A stretch of 64,000 bases of DNA from Klebsiella electrica (GTDB taxonomy: Bacteria; Pseudomonadota; Gammaproteobacteria; Enterobacterales; Enterobacteriaceae): NCBI RefSeq assembly GCF_006711645.1, contig NZ_CP041248.1:124001-188000 (forward strand), read 5' to 3'. A program made the position numbers and the translations under genes. Numbering within the stretch: position 1 is the first letter of the stretch; every line of letters begins with the position of its first letter. The notes below the pieces were generated by a model. It saw only the letters and a list, made by a program, of their open reading frames with translations. It made no database searches and was not told the origin of the DNA. This document shows, piece by piece, positions 1 to 9,706 of this stretch.

Positions 1-251
1 ATCACCGTTTCACCATCAAGCAACAGCAGCGGAAGCCCTTCAGCTCCAGAAGCCTCAAGGAATGCTTTCGCTTTTTCGTTCTCAACGAAGCTCATAGGCT
101 GCTGCGCCAGGTTATAACGTTCGATCTGAACCCCACGCCCTTTCAGCCATTGCACATCAGCAGAAAAATTGACCAAAACCTGATCGACATCTGAACCACA
201 AACGCCGGTACTGCAGCACATCGCCGGATCAAACACCGTTAACATTTTCAT
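1..251 (-). CDS. arsD: ArsD arsenic metallochaperone (partial, 3' end outside window)
   Basis: The reverse strand from the ATG at 251 encodes a protein starting MKMLTVFDPAMCCSTGVCGS and stays open to the window edge, giving about 83 residues. Cys12-Cys13 and Cys18 match the metalloid-binding cysteines of R773-type ArsD, which passes As(III)/Sb(III) to the ArsA ATPase of the ArsAB efflux pump and is also a weak repressor. It lies 47 bp downstream of arsR in the same orientation, the usual arsRDABC order; arsA, arsB and arsC would lie beyond position 1. The family is about 120 residues, so roughly a third is missing only because the window ends. Confidence 0.93.
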   Translation of the reverse strand, partial: MKMLTVFDPAMCCSTGVCGSDVDQVLVNFSADVQWLKGRGVQIERYNLAQQPMSFVENEKAKAFLEASGAEGLPLLLLDGETV

Positions 252-298
252 CTTTAACACCTCATATTCGTAAAAACATATATGTACAGGCAAAATTT

Positions 299-652
299 TT
301 AGATACAAACAGCCTTACCGCTGCCAGAGCAGTTGGCCGATGCCAGCTTACGGGCGATGGCCTGTACGTCGTCCTGTTGACTTAACCAGGCCTGCTCAAT
401 CACCAGGGCAGCCCAGGAAGGAATATGCGGGGATAAGCGATAATGAACCCATTTCCCCTGCTTGCGATCCAGCAACAGGCCACTTTCCCGAAGCATCGCC
501 AGATGGCGGGAGGTCTTGGGTTGTGATTGTTCCAGCGCTGTGCAGAGATCGCATACGCACAGCTCCCCCATCTCCCTGAGCAGTAGCACGATACCCAGGC
601 GGGTTTCATCAGATAGTATTTTGAAAAGTTGTAGGGATGCAATTTCTGGCAT
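299..652 (-). CDS. arsR: ArsR arsenite-responsive repressor
   Basis: A 117-residue winged-helix repressor, the length of R773 ArsR. The metal-sensing motif ELCVCDLC supplies Cys32, Cys34 and Cys37, the three cysteines that bind As(III) and release the protein from DNA. The recognition helix follows (SQPKTSRHLAMLRESGLL). The start is supported by an AGGAG sequence 6 bp upstream of the ATG. It is the first gene of a leftward ars operon with arsD next. The operon promoter and a probable operator lie just upstream, so it is expected to repress itself and the downstream pump genes until arsenite or antimonite enters the cell. Confidence 0.95.
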   Translation of the reverse strand: MPEIASLQLFKILSDETRLGIVLLLREMGELCVCDLCTALEQSQPKTSRHLAMLRESGLLLDRKQGKWVHYRLSPHIPSWAALVIEQAWLSQQDDVQAIARKLASANCSGSGKAVCI

Positions 653-676
653 TATGTACTCCTGCTATGAATGGGT

Positions 677-715
677 ATTGTCTCTCCACCAAAACAAGAA
701 GTCAAAATCATATGT
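677..715 (-). promoter_or_regulatory. ars operon promoter and probable ArsR operator
   Basis: Read on the minus strand, TTGACT (705-700) is a good -35 box, followed after 17 bp by GACAAT (682-677) as a weak -10. Immediately upstream lies ACACATATGATTTTGAC, which resembles the ATATG-containing ArsR site of R773. The placement is inferred from pattern and position. Confidence 0.55.
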
Positions 716-889
716 GTTTTCTCGCATGTGAGTGCAGGTGTCACTATGCGGTTGAAAAACGACCTGATGTGCGATCGTTACGTTAGTTGGGTAGGTAAAA
801 AAGTCATTTGAGGCTAAAACATTGCTTAGTGCGGGCTTTCAGTTCATAGAGAAGAATGAATAATATCAATTATAACAATTGGTTATTTC

Positions 890-927
890 CTTAGCGTACG
901 TTTTCGTTCCATTGGCCCTCAGACCCC
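890..927 (-). repeat. 38-bp Tn3-family terminal inverted repeat (gamma-delta/Tn1000-like)
   Basis: On the minus strand this starts GGGGTCTGAGGGCCAATGGA at 927 and ends with CTAAG at 890, the 38-bp format of Tn3-family ends and close to the gamma-delta (Tn1000) end. The GGGG outer end faces right, so the transposon body lies to the left and would include the ars genes. No transposase of this element is visible in the window. Confidence 0.75.
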
Positions 928-1012
928 GACTTAGTTTATCAAGGGTATCATCGGGAAAAACCTCACTAACACAGAGGCTTATGTTAATTCATTAAAAACA
1001 GAAAGTTATCGT

Positions 1013-1050
1013 CTTGGCGTGGTTTTTTACATCATTGACCGTCAAACCCC
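1013..1050 (-). repeat. second 38-bp Tn3-family inverted repeat, cutting an ISNCY element
   Basis: The minus strand reads GGGGTTTGACGGTCAATGAT from 1050 and ends CCAAG at 1013. It differs from the 890-927 repeat but closely matches the repeat at 37110-37147, sharing the core CAATGATGTAAAAAACCACG. The outer end at 1050 abuts the truncated transposase reading frame, so this end appears to have been inserted into, or joined to, the ISNCY element. The 85 bp between the two repeats (928-1012) has no gene. Confidence 0.7.
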
Positions 1051-2111
1051 TACGTAAGCTTATGACCCGGGATGGTTTATGGATCCCTCGTAAGTTACGG
1101 CCACCTCGTGTGCATCAGCCACGCCCACGTCGGGCCTGCACCGGCGAACTCATCCAGATTGATGGCAGTGAACATCGCTGGTTCGAGGACCGTGGTCCGG
1201 CCTGCACGCTGCTCGTTTACGTTGATGATGCAACAAGTCGGTTGATGCAGCTTCTGTTCGTCAGTTCGGAGTCCACGTTCACCTATTTTGAAGCCACCCG
1301 GGGATATCTGGAGCGCTACGGTAAGCCTCTGGCATTCTACAGCGACAAAGCCAGCGTCTTCAGGATCAACAACAAGCAGGCCACCGGCGGAGATGGCCAG
1401 ACTCAGTTTGGTCGTGCCATGAACGAGCTGAATATCACTGGTATCTGTGCCAACACCAGTTCAGCCAAGGGGCGTGTTGAACGGGCTCATCTGACATTAC
1501 AGGACCGCCTGGTCAAGGAACTGCGGCTCCGCGGTATCAGCACACCTGAGGCTGCAAACGCCTTTGCTGATGAGTTCATGGAAGATTACAACCGTCGGTT
1601 TGCAAAGCCGCCACGTCACGATTTTGACGTACATCGCCAGCTGGATAATGGCGAAAACCTGCAGGCGACATTCACCTGGCGCGAGCAGCGTAAGGTCTCG
1701 AAAAACCTGACATTACAGTATGATAAAAAGCTTTATCTGCTTGAAGATAATGAAGAAAACCGGCGTTTTCAGGGGAAGTACATCGAGGTATGGCAATACC
1801 CGGATGGTGACATTGAGCTCCGGGCCAGCGGCACTTCCCTGCCCTTTACCACTTACGACCGACTGGGAGAACTGGACCAGGGCGCCATCATCGACAACAA
1901 GCGTCTGGGACGTGCCCTGGAAATGATAAAGCTGGTTCAGGACAAACGGGACAACACCCGCTCACAGGCCCTGCCATCACTGGACGGCCAGACCTCACGC
2001 AGAAAGAAACAACCCGGCAAGAAATCACAACGAAGTCTGGACCATAACGACATGCTGGAAGCCCTGCAGCAACTTCAGACCCGGAGTAAAGACATCTTCG
2101 GCAAAGGCTGA
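1051..2111 (+). pseudogene. ISNCY-family transposase, 5'-truncated
   Basis: An open frame of about 353 residues after the Tn3 end contains an integrase-type DDE domain. The first Asp is in IDGSEHRWF, the second in YSDKASVF, and the Glu in GRVERAHLTLQDRL. A basic C-terminal tail with RRKKQPGKKSQRS follows. This organisation matches ISNCY-type transposases such as those of ISKpn21 and ISLad relatives, which are about 100 residues longer at the N-terminus, so the DNA-binding part is missing. The frame continues leftward into the inverted repeat only by chance. It is unlikely to be functional. Exact IS identity would need a search. Confidence 0.75.
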
Positions 2112-2143
2112 AACATAACCTACATGCGGACATTTCAATTTAG

Positions 2144-2323
2144 ATTGATGTTCAGGATAAACGCGATAACAACCGTTCACAGGCGATCCCTGCCGGTGAT
2201 GGCTCTTTGCGGCGGCGCAGAAAACCAACAGAGAAATAATCGCAGCGCTCACTGAACGGCGACGACATGTTAGATGCGTTGAAGACATTGCAGTCACGTT
2301 CTGAGAAAAGTTCCAATGTTTAA
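2144..2323 (+). pseudogene. degenerate 3' remnant of a second ISNCY transposase
   Basis: Directly downstream of the first ISNCY gene, the frame from 2144 reads IDVQDKRDNNRSQAIPAGDG, then a basic run, one in-frame stop at 2237-2239, then SQRSLNGDDMLDALKTLQSRSEK and a final stop. It aligns with the last about 58 codons of the upstream transposase (VQDKRDNTRSQALPSLDG and DHNDMLEALQQLQTRSKD) but is clearly diverged. It is therefore a separate related element and not a recent duplication. Confidence 0.7.
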
Positions 2324-2350
2324 CGAGCGATTAAAAAATATATTAAATCA

Positions 2351-2629
2351 TTATTCTCTCATTTCTCTGTTGCAATACTGACCTCCCAGGGCCTGTGTAA
2401 TTCTGTCACCAAATAGTATCGTCAGACTACGATCATAGTAAATGGTTTCACCAGTGATAGATTCATGCTTTAATATTATCCCATAGCCATATCTTTCAAG
2501 CATATTCATACCCACCCTTGCCAAATTGTAAGAATAATTTATTCCCCAAATGGAACCATTTCTTCCTTCAAAAAACTCCGCTCTGTAATATCTTTTTAGA
2601 AATTCATAGTGTGCGTCTTCACTAAACAT
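2351..2629 (-). CDS. hypothetical protein, 92 aa
   Basis: I do not recognise this protein. The start at 2629 (MFSEDAHYEFLKRYYRAEFF) is preferred because GGGAGGGGG lies just upstream, although the frame is open further to 2728. The product is soluble-looking and rich in Tyr and Arg, with no signal peptide or membrane segment. The DNA is AT-rich compared with the glycogen genes next door, as often seen in horizontally acquired regulators or fimbria-associated genes. It lies between ISNCY remnants and a LuxR-type regulator transcribed the same way, 334 bp apart. Confidence 0.45.
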   Translation of the reverse strand: MFSEDAHYEFLKRYYRAEFFEGRNGSIWGINYSYNLARVGMNMLERYGYGIILKHESITGETIYYDRSLTILFGDRITQALGGQYCNREMRE

Positions 2630-2963
2630 ACCCCCTCCCGCTACAGAATTTACATAACAGTTTTTTATAATAAAAAGATGAAATGCATAAATATATATCC
2701 CGTTTTTCCTCTGCCGCCCACCATTCACAGATAGAGGATATAATCCTATATTATTTATTGTATGCTTAAATCATTTGATGACTATAGTTTCATATATTTT
2801 CATCATGTTAGCACCCATGATGTATGTTTATTTTTTCTGAAGCATACCAATAATCAAACCCCGTTCAACATAACAACATAAAATAATTTATAACAAATTT
2901 AGTTGAAACTTAATATATGAAATAGTGACTTTCCATAAGCAGATCATTAGTTTATAGGGCATC
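2630..2963. other. AT-rich intergenic stretch, no gene seen
   Basis: These 334 bp between the small unknown gene and the LuxR-type gene are strongly AT-rich. I see no convincing reading frame or hairpin; the stretch may hold the promoter of the 92-aa gene. Confidence 0.4.
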
Positions 2964-3530
2964 CTAACGATGCAGGCTCCTCCTGGCAAAACTGTCGATG
3001 ATGAGATTTTTTTTGCGGTATATTCCACTTATTTTGGTGGTATTCAGTTTATGCAAAACAATACCGACAAAAGACTGAACCGTTTTTTTGGAGATCAGCA
3101 GGCTACGGGAAATTTCATCTATCGAATAACCATTTAAAATCATATTGATAACATGTGTTTCTCTTTTGGTAAATGACAACTTGTCCCTCTTCAGATTGAT
3201 CCCCATTTTTTTAAACGCCTGCCTCATCATGAGATATTCATTACCGCTTAATTCAGTGTCAATGCATACCGCTTCACGCCCTGTCCCGCTCATTCCTGAC
3301 GCCGGTTTTAATAAAAAGATAAGATTGACCGGTGAAATGTGTAGGTACTTGAGACGTTCGGCATCGCCGGTGTTCAGCTCTGACTCCACAATCACCACAT
3401 CGCTGTTGCTGAAGGCAATATCGCTGACCCGTGAAAACACAACCCTGTTGACGGAGAGGCTGTTGTCGCTGAACATACATTTCAGACCTACAAGCATGAA
3501 ATTATTATTGGTAATAACATAGATATTCAT
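2964..3530 (-). CDS. LuxR-type helix-turn-helix regulator
   Basis: A 188-residue protein with a C-terminal LuxR/GerE HTH at about residues 115-175 (SFTKRETHVINMILNGYSID, then SRSLLISKKTVQSFVGIVLHKL). The N-terminal half resembles a degenerate receiver-like domain (MNIYVITNNNFMLVGLKCMF) without a clear phosphorylatable Asp set, as in fimbrial and capsule regulators of enterobacteria. The target is unknown. It lies downstream of the pgm-glg cluster in the same direction but 124 bp away, with a hairpin between, so it is probably a separate unit. Its AT-rich DNA contrasts with the GC-rich glg genes. Confidence 0.75.
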   Translation of the reverse strand: MNIYVITNNNFMLVGLKCMFSDNSLSVNRVVFSRVSDIAFSNSDVVIVESELNTGDAERLKYLHISPVNLIFLLKPASGMSGTGREAVCIDTELSGNEYLMMRQAFKKMGINLKRDKLSFTKRETHVINMILNGYSIDEISRSLLISKKTVQSFVGIVLHKLNTTKISGIYRKKNLIIDSFARRSLHR

Positions 3531-3618
3531 ATAGTCCCCGCAGCAATACCTTTTGCGAAGCGTCCCGTTCCTTATGTTCTGACAAAGTGGTGCCTGTATT
3601 GGTGTCGCCGGGTAACTA

Positions 3619-3648
3619 TGACGTACTCCGGCTCAGCGGAGTACGTCA
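3619..3648. terminator. perfect 12-bp-arm hairpin downstream of pgm
   Basis: TGACGTACTCCG (3619-3630) and CGGAGTACGTCA (3637-3648) are perfect inverse complements around a 6-bp loop. It sits just after the pgm stop codon. There is no strong T-run, so termination or 3'-end protection is inferred. Confidence 0.5.
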
Positions 3649-3654
3649 ACTGCT

Positions 3655-5298
3655 CTACTGGTGCGCCGCTAGCACGCTATTCACGATTTCCACCGCTTCT
3701 TTCTCGATCTGCTTGCGATGTGCTTCCCCGAGGAAGCTCTCGCAGTAGATCTTGTAAGCGTCTTCCGTACCTGACGGTCGGGCGGCGAACCAGCCGTTGT
3801 CGGTCATCACTTTCAGGCCACCAATCGATGCGCCGTTGCCCGGCGCGGCGGTCAGACGCGCAGTGATCGGGTCACCCGCCAGCTGACTGGCCCTGACCAT
3901 TTCCGGCGACAGCTTCGACAGCACCGCTTTCTGTGCGGAAGTGGCCGAAGCCTGCAGCCGGTTATAGCTCGGCGCGCCGAAGCGGGCGGCCAGTTCGTCG
4001 TAGTGCTCCTGCGGGTTTTTACCGGTGACGGCGGTGATTTCCGCCGCCAGCAGGCACATGATGATCCCGTCTTTGTCGGTCGACCACGGCGTTCCGTCAA
4101 AACGCAGGAACGAGGCGCCCGCGCTCTCTTCTCCGCCGAAGCCGAAGCTGCCGTCGAACAGGCCGTCAACAAACCATTTAAAGCCCACCGGCACTTCAAC
4201 CAGCCTGCGGCCGAGGTCGTTCACCACACGGTCGATCATCGCGGAAGAGACCAGCGTCTTGCCCACCGCCACATCCTGGCCCCACTGCGGGCGATGCTGG
4301 AACAGGTAGTTAATCGCCACCGCCAGATAGTGGTTCGGGTTCATCAGCCCTGCCGGCGTGACGATGCCGTGACGGTCATAATCTGGATCGTTAGCAAAAG
4401 CCAGGTCAAACTTATCGCGCAGCGCCAGCAGGCCCGCCATTGCGCACTCAGATGAGCAGTCCATGCGAATGGCGCCGTCTTTATCCAGATGCATAAAGCG
4501 GAAGGTTTGATCGACGTGATCGTTGACGATAGTCAGGTCGAGCTTGTAGTGCCCGGCAATACGTTTCCAGTATTCGATACCGGACCCGCCCAGCGGATCG
4601 ATCCCGAGCTTGAGGCCGGCTTTCTGAATTGCCGCCATGTCGACGATATCCGCCAGCCCTTCGATAAACGGCTGTACCAGATCCTGCTTTTTAACATGAC
4701 CGGATGCCAGTGCCGCATCGAGGGAGATGCGCCTGACGCCCTGCAGACCCGAGGCCAGCAGTTCGTTAGCGCGATTCTCTACCACTTTGGTGACGTTGGT
4801 ATCCGCCGGGCCGCCGTTCGGCGGGTTGTACTTAATACCGCCATCTTCCGGCGGGTTATGAGACGGCGTGATCACGATGCCGTCTGCCAGCGGACCACCT
4901 TTTTTGTTGTGCACCAGGATGGCATTGGAAATGGCCGGCGTCGGGGTGAAACCGTTGTGTTCCTGCACGATAACATCAACGCCGTTGGCCGCCAGCACTT
5001 CCAGTACGGAAATAAAGGCCGGTTCGGAGAGCGCGTGGGTATCTTTACCCACGTAGCAGGGACCGGTAATCCCGTTCCTGGCGCGGTCTTCCGCAATCGC
5101 CTGCGCGATCGCCAGAATATGCTGCTCATTGAAGTTATGGCGCCCTGCACTGCCACGATGGCCAGAGGTACCAAACTTCACCGCATGCTCCGCGTTGCCC
5201 GCTTCCGGCCTCAGTACGTAGTACTGCGCGGTCAGCTGAGCGACGTTAATCAAATCACTCTGTTGTGCAGGCTCCCCTGCGCGTTTACTGTCCGTCAT
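3655..5298 (-). CDS. pgm: alpha-D-glucose-phosphate-specific phosphoglucomutase
   Basis: A 547-residue protein, essentially the length of E. coli Pgm (546), catalysing glucose-1-P to glucose-6-P interconversion. The phosphoserine loop [20 protein letters not shown] places the catalytic Ser near residue 146. A metal-binding DPDYDRHG segment and the C-terminal phosphate-binding region with [16 protein letters not shown] are present. It is last in the leftward order glgC-glgA-glgP-pgm, 113 bp after glgP. In E. coli pgm is not in the glg operon, so its presence here makes the cluster more self-contained by linking glycogen to central metabolism. GC-rich, intact, with no frameshift. Confidence 0.95.
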   Translation of the reverse strand: MTDSKRAGEPAQQSDLINVAQLTAQYYVLRPEAGNAEHAVKFGTSGHRGSAGRHNFNEQHILAIAQAIAEDRARNGITGPCYVGKDTHALSEPAFISVLEVLAANGVDVIVQEHNGFTPTPAISNAILVHNKKGGPLADGIVITPSHNPPEDGGIKYNPPNGGPADTNVTKVVENRANELLASGLQGVRRISLDAALASGHVKKQDLVQPFIEGLADIVDMAAIQKAGLKLGIDPLGGSGIEYWKRIAGHYKLDLTIVNDHVDQTFRFMHLDKDGAIRMDCSSECAMAGLLALRDKFDLAFANDPDYDRHGIVTPAGLMNPNHYLAVAINYLFQHRPQWGQDVAVGKTLVSSAMIDRVVNDLGRRLVEVPVGFKWFVDGLFDGSFGFGGEESAGASFLRFDGTPWSTDKDGIIMCLLAAEITAVTGKNPQEHYDELAARFGAPSYNRLQASATSAQKAVLSKLSPEMVRASQLAGDPITARLTAAPGNGASIGGLKVMTDNGWFAARPSGTEDAYKIYCESFLGEAHRKQIEKEAVEIVNSVLAAHQ

Positions 5299-5411
5299 TT
5301 TTCTCTCCTGTCATATCCGTCAGGCTTATTTATGTGTTGCTGCCGGGTCGCTCATCGACGGGGCCGGTCTCCTGCCACCCGCCCCGGCGTTTCCTGGTTG
5401 TCAGTACGCGC

Positions 5412-7859
5412 TCAGAGTTGCGTTTTGTCGATATACCAGATCTTTTGCGCATACTCCCGCACCGTACGGTCCGATGAAAAATAGCCCATGTGGGTTATGT
5501 TGAGCATCGCTTTGGCGGTCCACTCTTCCGGGGTTCGGTAGAGCGCATCCACCTTGTCCTGACAGTCAACATAGCTGCGGTAATCGGCCAGCACCTGATA
5601 GTGGTCGCCAAAGTTGATCAGCGAATCCAGCAGACCGCGATAGCGGCCCGGCTCCTGTGGGCTGAACACCCCGGTCCCCATCTGGGTCAGCGCCTGGCGC
5701 AGCTCTTGATCCTGGTCGTAGTAATCATGCGGCTGGTAGCCGTTGCTGCGCAGCGCCTCGACCTCTGCAGCGGTATTACCGAAGATAAAGATATTGTCCT
5801 CACCCACGTGCTCCAACATCTCAACGTTGGCGCCGTCCAGCGTGCCAATGGTCAGCGCACCGTTGAGGGCGAACTTCATATTACTGGTCCCGGAGGCTTC
5901 AGTCCCTGCCAGCGAAATCTGCTCAGAAAGGTCCGCGGCCGGAATGATCATCTGCGCCAGACTGACGCTGTAGTTGGGAATGAACACCACCTTTAGTCTG
6001 TCGCCAATCTGCGGATCGCTGTTGATGACTTTGGCGACGTCGTTTATCAGATGGATGATCTGTTTTGCCGTGTGGTAAGCGGACGCGGCTTTGCCGGCGA
6101 AAATCACCACTCGCGGCACCCATTCGGCCTGCGGGTCCGCCTTGATACGGTTGTAGCGGGTGATCACATGCAGCACATTCATCAGCTGGCGTTTATATTC
6201 GTGGATCCGTTTAATTTGCACATCAAACAGCGCGTTCGGGTTCACCACCACGCCCAGCTGACGGGCGATATAATCGGCCAGACGCTGTTTATTCGCCAGT
6301 TTGGCGGCGCTGACGGCCTGGTTAACCAGCGGATAATCCTGATATTCCCCCATTTCGCTCAGCTGGCTTAAATCCGTTCGCCAGGTCTGGCCGATATGGC
6401 GGTCCAGAACCGCGGCAAGGGACGGGTTAGCGGCAGCCAGCCAGCGGCGCGGCGTGACGCCGTTAGTCACGTTGGTGAAGCGGCGCGGAAAGATTCTGGC
6501 GAAATCGGCAAATAGCGACTCCACCATCAGCCGGGAGTGCAGTTCCGACACGCCGTTAACCTTGTGACTGACCACTACCGCCAGCCAGGCCATCCGCACG
6601 CGGCGACCATTGGACTCATCAATAATCGAGGTCCGGCTCAGCAACGCCATATCATCGGGATAGTGCTCCTGCATCGTTTTCAGAAAATAGTCATTAATCT
6701 CGAAGATAATCTGCAAATGGCGCGGCAGGATTTTCCCCAGCATATCGACAGGCCAGGTCTCCAGCGCTTCGCTCATCAGGGTATGGTTGGTGTAGGAGAA
6801 GACCCGACAGGTCACCTCAAACGCGTCATCCCAGCTGAAGCGGTGTTCGTCAATCAGCAGACGCATCAGCTCCGGGATCGACAGCACCGGATGGGTGTCA
6901 TTGAGGTGGATAGCAATTTTATCCGCCAGGTTGTCATAGGTTTGATACAGCTGGTAATGACGGGTGAGGATGTCCTGTACCGTCGCCGAAACAAGGAAAT
7001 ACTCCTGACGCAGGCGCAGTTCACGCCCGGAATAGGTCGAGTCGTCCGGGTAAAGCACGCGGGAAACGTTCTCAGAGTGGTTCTTATCCTCCACGGCGGC
7101 GAAATAGTCCCCCTGGTTAAATTTACCGAGATTAATTTCACTGCTGGCCTGGGCACTCCACAAACGCAGGGTGTTGGTGGCATCGGTGTCATAACCCGGG
7201 ATAATCTGATCGTAGGCCACGGCAATAATTTCTTCGGTTTCCAGCCAGCGTGAGTTTTTGCCCTCATGTTGAACACGTCCGCCAAAGCGCACGGTATAGC
7301 GGGTTTTATGGCGCTCGAATTCCCACGGGTTACCGTACTCCAGCCAGTAGTCCGGTGACTCCATCTGCCGGCCGTCGATGATGTTTTGCTTGAACATACC
7401 GTAGTCGTAGCGGATACCATAGCCGCGGCCTGGCAGCCCCAGTGTGGCCAGGGAATCGAGAAAACAGGCCGCCAGACGACCGAGACCGCCGTTGCCCAGC
7501 CCCGGATCGTTCTCCTCATCAATCAGCTCTTCCAGATCCAGCCCCATCCCTGCCAGAGCCGTTTTCACATCCTCATAGATGCCCAGCGACAGTAAGGCAT
7601 TAGAGAGGGTTCGGCCGATGAGAAACTCCATCGACAGATAATAAACCTGCCGGGCCTGCTGCGAGATCCGCGCCCGATGCGCCCGCAGCCAACGTTCTAC
7701 CAGCCGATCGCGAACGGCGAACAGCGTGGCGTTGAGCCATTCATGTTTATTGGCAAGTGAGGGATCTTTACCAAGAATAAACATGAGCTTATAAGCGATA
7801 GCATGCTGTAGCGCTTCTTCATTCAGACTGGGTGAAATATAACTTAAGCGTGGTTCCAT
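5412..7859 (-). CDS. glgP: glycogen phosphorylase
   Basis: From the ATG at 7859 the product is 815 residues, the same length as E. coli GlgP; an upstream in-frame TTG at 7877 is less likely. It releases glucose-1-P from glycogen ends by phosphorolysis. Visible hallmarks include [20 protein letters not shown], the [15 protein letters not shown] segment, and the PLP site [14 protein letters not shown] with the cofactor Lys near residue 662. It follows glgA by 18 bp and is followed by pgm, so phosphorylase and mutase products feed each other. The enzyme looks complete and closely E. coli-like. Confidence 0.96.
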   Translation of the reverse strand: MEPRLSYISPSLNEEALQHAIAYKLMFILGKDPSLANKHEWLNATLFAVRDRLVERWLRAHRARISQQARQVYYLSMEFLIGRTLSNALLSLGIYEDVKTALAGMGLDLEELIDEENDPGLGNGGLGRLAACFLDSLATLGLPGRGYGIRYDYGMFKQNIIDGRQMESPDYWLEYGNPWEFERHKTRYTVRFGGRVQHEGKNSRWLETEEIIAVAYDQIIPGYDTDATNTLRLWSAQASSEINLGKFNQGDYFAAVEDKNHSENVSRVLYPDDSTYSGRELRLRQEYFLVSATVQDILTRHYQLYQTYDNLADKIAIHLNDTHPVLSIPELMRLLIDEHRFSWDDAFEVTCRVFSYTNHTLMSEALETWPVDMLGKILPRHLQIIFEINDYFLKTMQEHYPDDMALLSRTSIIDESNGRRVRMAWLAVVVSHKVNGVSELHSRLMVESLFADFARIFPRRFTNVTNGVTPRRWLAAANPSLAAVLDRHIGQTWRTDLSQLSEMGEYQDYPLVNQAVSAAKLANKQRLADYIARQLGVVVNPNALFDVQIKRIHEYKRQLMNVLHVITRYNRIKADPQAEWVPRVVIFAGKAASAYHTAKQIIHLINDVAKVINSDPQIGDRLKVVFIPNYSVSLAQMIIPAADLSEQISLAGTEASGTSNMKFALNGALTIGTLDGANVEMLEHVGEDNIFIFGNTAAEVEALRSNGYQPHDYYDQDQELRQALTQMGTGVFSPQEPGRYRGLLDSLINFGDHYQVLADYRSYVDCQDKVDALYRTPEEWTAKAMLNITHMGYFSSDRTVREYAQKIWYIDKTQL

Positions 7860-7877
7860 TTTTCTTATCCGTAGCAA

Positions 7878-9311
7878 TTAAATAATACGCTGATACAACT
7901 GGTGGAAAGACTTAGCGGCAATTTGCCAGCTAAAATCCATGCTCATTGCCTGACGTTGCACGTACCGCCACAGCGATGGACGGGACCACAGGACAAAGGC
8001 CCGGTGGATGGCATGTAATAGTGATTCAGTCTCGCTGTCGGTAAACACAAATCCGCTCGCGATCCCGTCAGCAAGGTTTTCGAGCGAACAGTCGGCGACG
8101 GTATCCGCCAGTCCGCCGGTGCGACGAACCAGCGGCAATGTGCCGTAGCGAAGGCCATAGAGCTGGGTCAGACCGCAGGGTTCAAAACGGCTGGGCACCA
8201 GGATGACGTCGGCGCCGCCAATCATCTGATGCGACAGCGCCTCGTCGTAACCGATCCGGATACTCACCTGCCCGGAGTATTGCGCCGCAGCGGCAAGAAA
8301 ACGGGCCTGCAAATCCGGGTCGCCGGATCCCAGTAGCGCCAGCTGCCCTCCCTGCGCAATGATTCCCGGCAGTGCGCCAAGGAGCAGATCCAGCCCCTTC
8401 TGGCTGGTGAGCCGGCTCACGACGGTGAACAACAGCGCCCGGCCGTCCTCCTTCAGCCCCAGCGTCGTCTGCAGCTGCTGCTTGTTCTTCGCTTTCTCAG
8501 CCAGCGAGTTCCGGTCGTAAGGCGCAGCCAGCAGCGGATCGCGGCGCGGATCCCAGATGCTTTCGTCGACGCCGTTAAGGATCCCCGACAGTCGCCCTTC
8601 CCGCTGACGTTGCCGCAGCAACTCTTCCAGACCGAACGCGTACTGCGGTTCGGTAATTTCACGGGCATACGTCGGGCTGACGGTGGTGATATGGTCAGCG
8701 AAATAGAGGCCCGCCTTAAGGAAGGAGATCTGTCCTTTAAACTCCACCCCATGCATCTGGAAGAATGACCACGGTAAAGCGATCTCCGCCATATGCCGGG
8801 CGAGGAACAAGCCCTGATAGGCAATGTTGTGCACCGTAAACACTGACCTGGCGGGGTTGCCGCGGGCGGCCAGATAAGCCGGCGTGAGGCCCGCATGCCA
8901 GTCATGGGCGTGGACGATTTCAGGCCGCCAGAACGGATCCAGACCGCCAGCAAGCTCAGCCGCGACCCAACTCAACAGCGCGAAACGCAGGACGTTATCG
9001 GGATAATCCTGCATCTGCGGGTCATGATAAGGATTACCCGGTCGGTCATAGAGATGCGGGGCATCAATCAGATAGATGCCCACGCCGTTAAAGTCGCCAA
9101 ACAACAGCGTCATCGGCCCGGCGAAGGTCTCCCTGCTGGCCACCACCTGCGGTTCCCCTACTCCGTCGCGGATCGCGGGAAACCCCGGCAGCAGCACGCG
9201 GGTATCCACGCCCTCGGCTATTTGCGCCGCCGGGAGAGCACCGGTCACATCAGCCAGCCCCCCCGTTTTCAACAGAGGGAACATCTCCGCTCCTACATGT
9301 AAAACTCGCAT
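7878..9311 (-). CDS. glgA: glycogen synthase (ADP-glucose)
   Basis: A 477-residue GT5 glycosyltransferase, identical in length to E. coli GlgA. The N-terminal ADP-glucose loop KTGGLADV has Lys15. The catalytic HAHDWHAGL segment and the C-terminal [17 protein letters not shown] motif with the conserved Glu are present. It extends alpha-1,4-glucan chains from ADP-glucose. The gene lies 89 bp downstream of the truncated glgC, a wider gap than in E. coli, and is followed almost directly by glgP. It appears functional, but its substrate supplier glgC is broken here, so it would depend on a chromosomal GlgC. Confidence 0.96.
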   Translation of the reverse strand: MRVLHVGAEMFPLLKTGGLADVTGALPAAQIAEGVDTRVLLPGFPAIRDGVGEPQVVASRETFAGPMTLLFGDFNGVGIYLIDAPHLYDRPGNPYHDPQMQDYPDNVLRFALLSWVAAELAGGLDPFWRPEIVHAHDWHAGLTPAYLAARGNPARSVFTVHNIAYQGLFLARHMAEIALPWSFFQMHGVEFKGQISFLKAGLYFADHITTVSPTYAREITEPQYAFGLEELLRQRQREGRLSGILNGVDESIWDPRRDPLLAAPYDRNSLAEKAKNKQQLQTTLGLKEDGRALLFTVVSRLTSQKGLDLLLGALPGIIAQGGQLALLGSGDPDLQARFLAAAAQYSGQVSIRIGYDEALSHQMIGGADVILVPSRFEPCGLTQLYGLRYGTLPLVRRTGGLADTVADCSLENLADGIASGFVFTDSETESLLHAIHRAFVLWSRPSLWRYVQRQAMSMDFSWQIAAKSFHQLYQRII

Positions 9312-9400
9312 GGATGCTCCTTAATTATTCAGGCATGAAGGCGACGCGATGCCAATGACGGCAATCACAGCTGCGGCAGCTTTTATTTCCGCCAACGGCT

Positions 9401-9706
9401 TCATAGTTCAAGTCGGTTCAGCATTTCTTTGGTAACCAGAACGATGCCTTCTTCCGAACGATAAAAGCGTCGCGCATCCTCAACGGCATTTTCGCCAATC
9501 ACCGTCCCCTCCGGAATAACGCATCCCCGGTCGATCACGCAGCGTCTTATCCTGCAGGAGCGACCGACCCAGACGCCCGGTAATAAAACCGACGAATCAA
9601 TATTACAGAACGAGTTAATCCGAACTCTGGAAAATAGAACCGACTGCACCACCACCGAGCCAGAAATAATACAGCCGCCGGAGACCAGAGAATTCATGGT
9701 CATGCC
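9401..9706 (-). pseudogene. glgC: glucose-1-phosphate adenylyltransferase, only the C-terminal part left
   Basis: About 100 codons match the C-terminal left-handed beta-helix of GlgC ([18 protein letters not shown], then [13 protein letters not shown] and [15 protein letters not shown]). The catalytic and allosteric N-terminal about 330 residues are missing. The gene stops exactly at the IS903 end (9707). The flank beyond IS903 does not continue glgC, and no 9-bp duplication is present, so DNA was lost by an IS903-associated deletion. Upstream glgB and glgX, if ever present, are also absent. Confidence 0.92.

Noticed and set aside
4489..5484. Long plus-strand frame (331 codons) opposite pgm
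   Set aside because: It lies antisense to the fully conserved pgm gene, has no ribosome site and no recognisable family; GC-rich genes often leave such open antisense frames.
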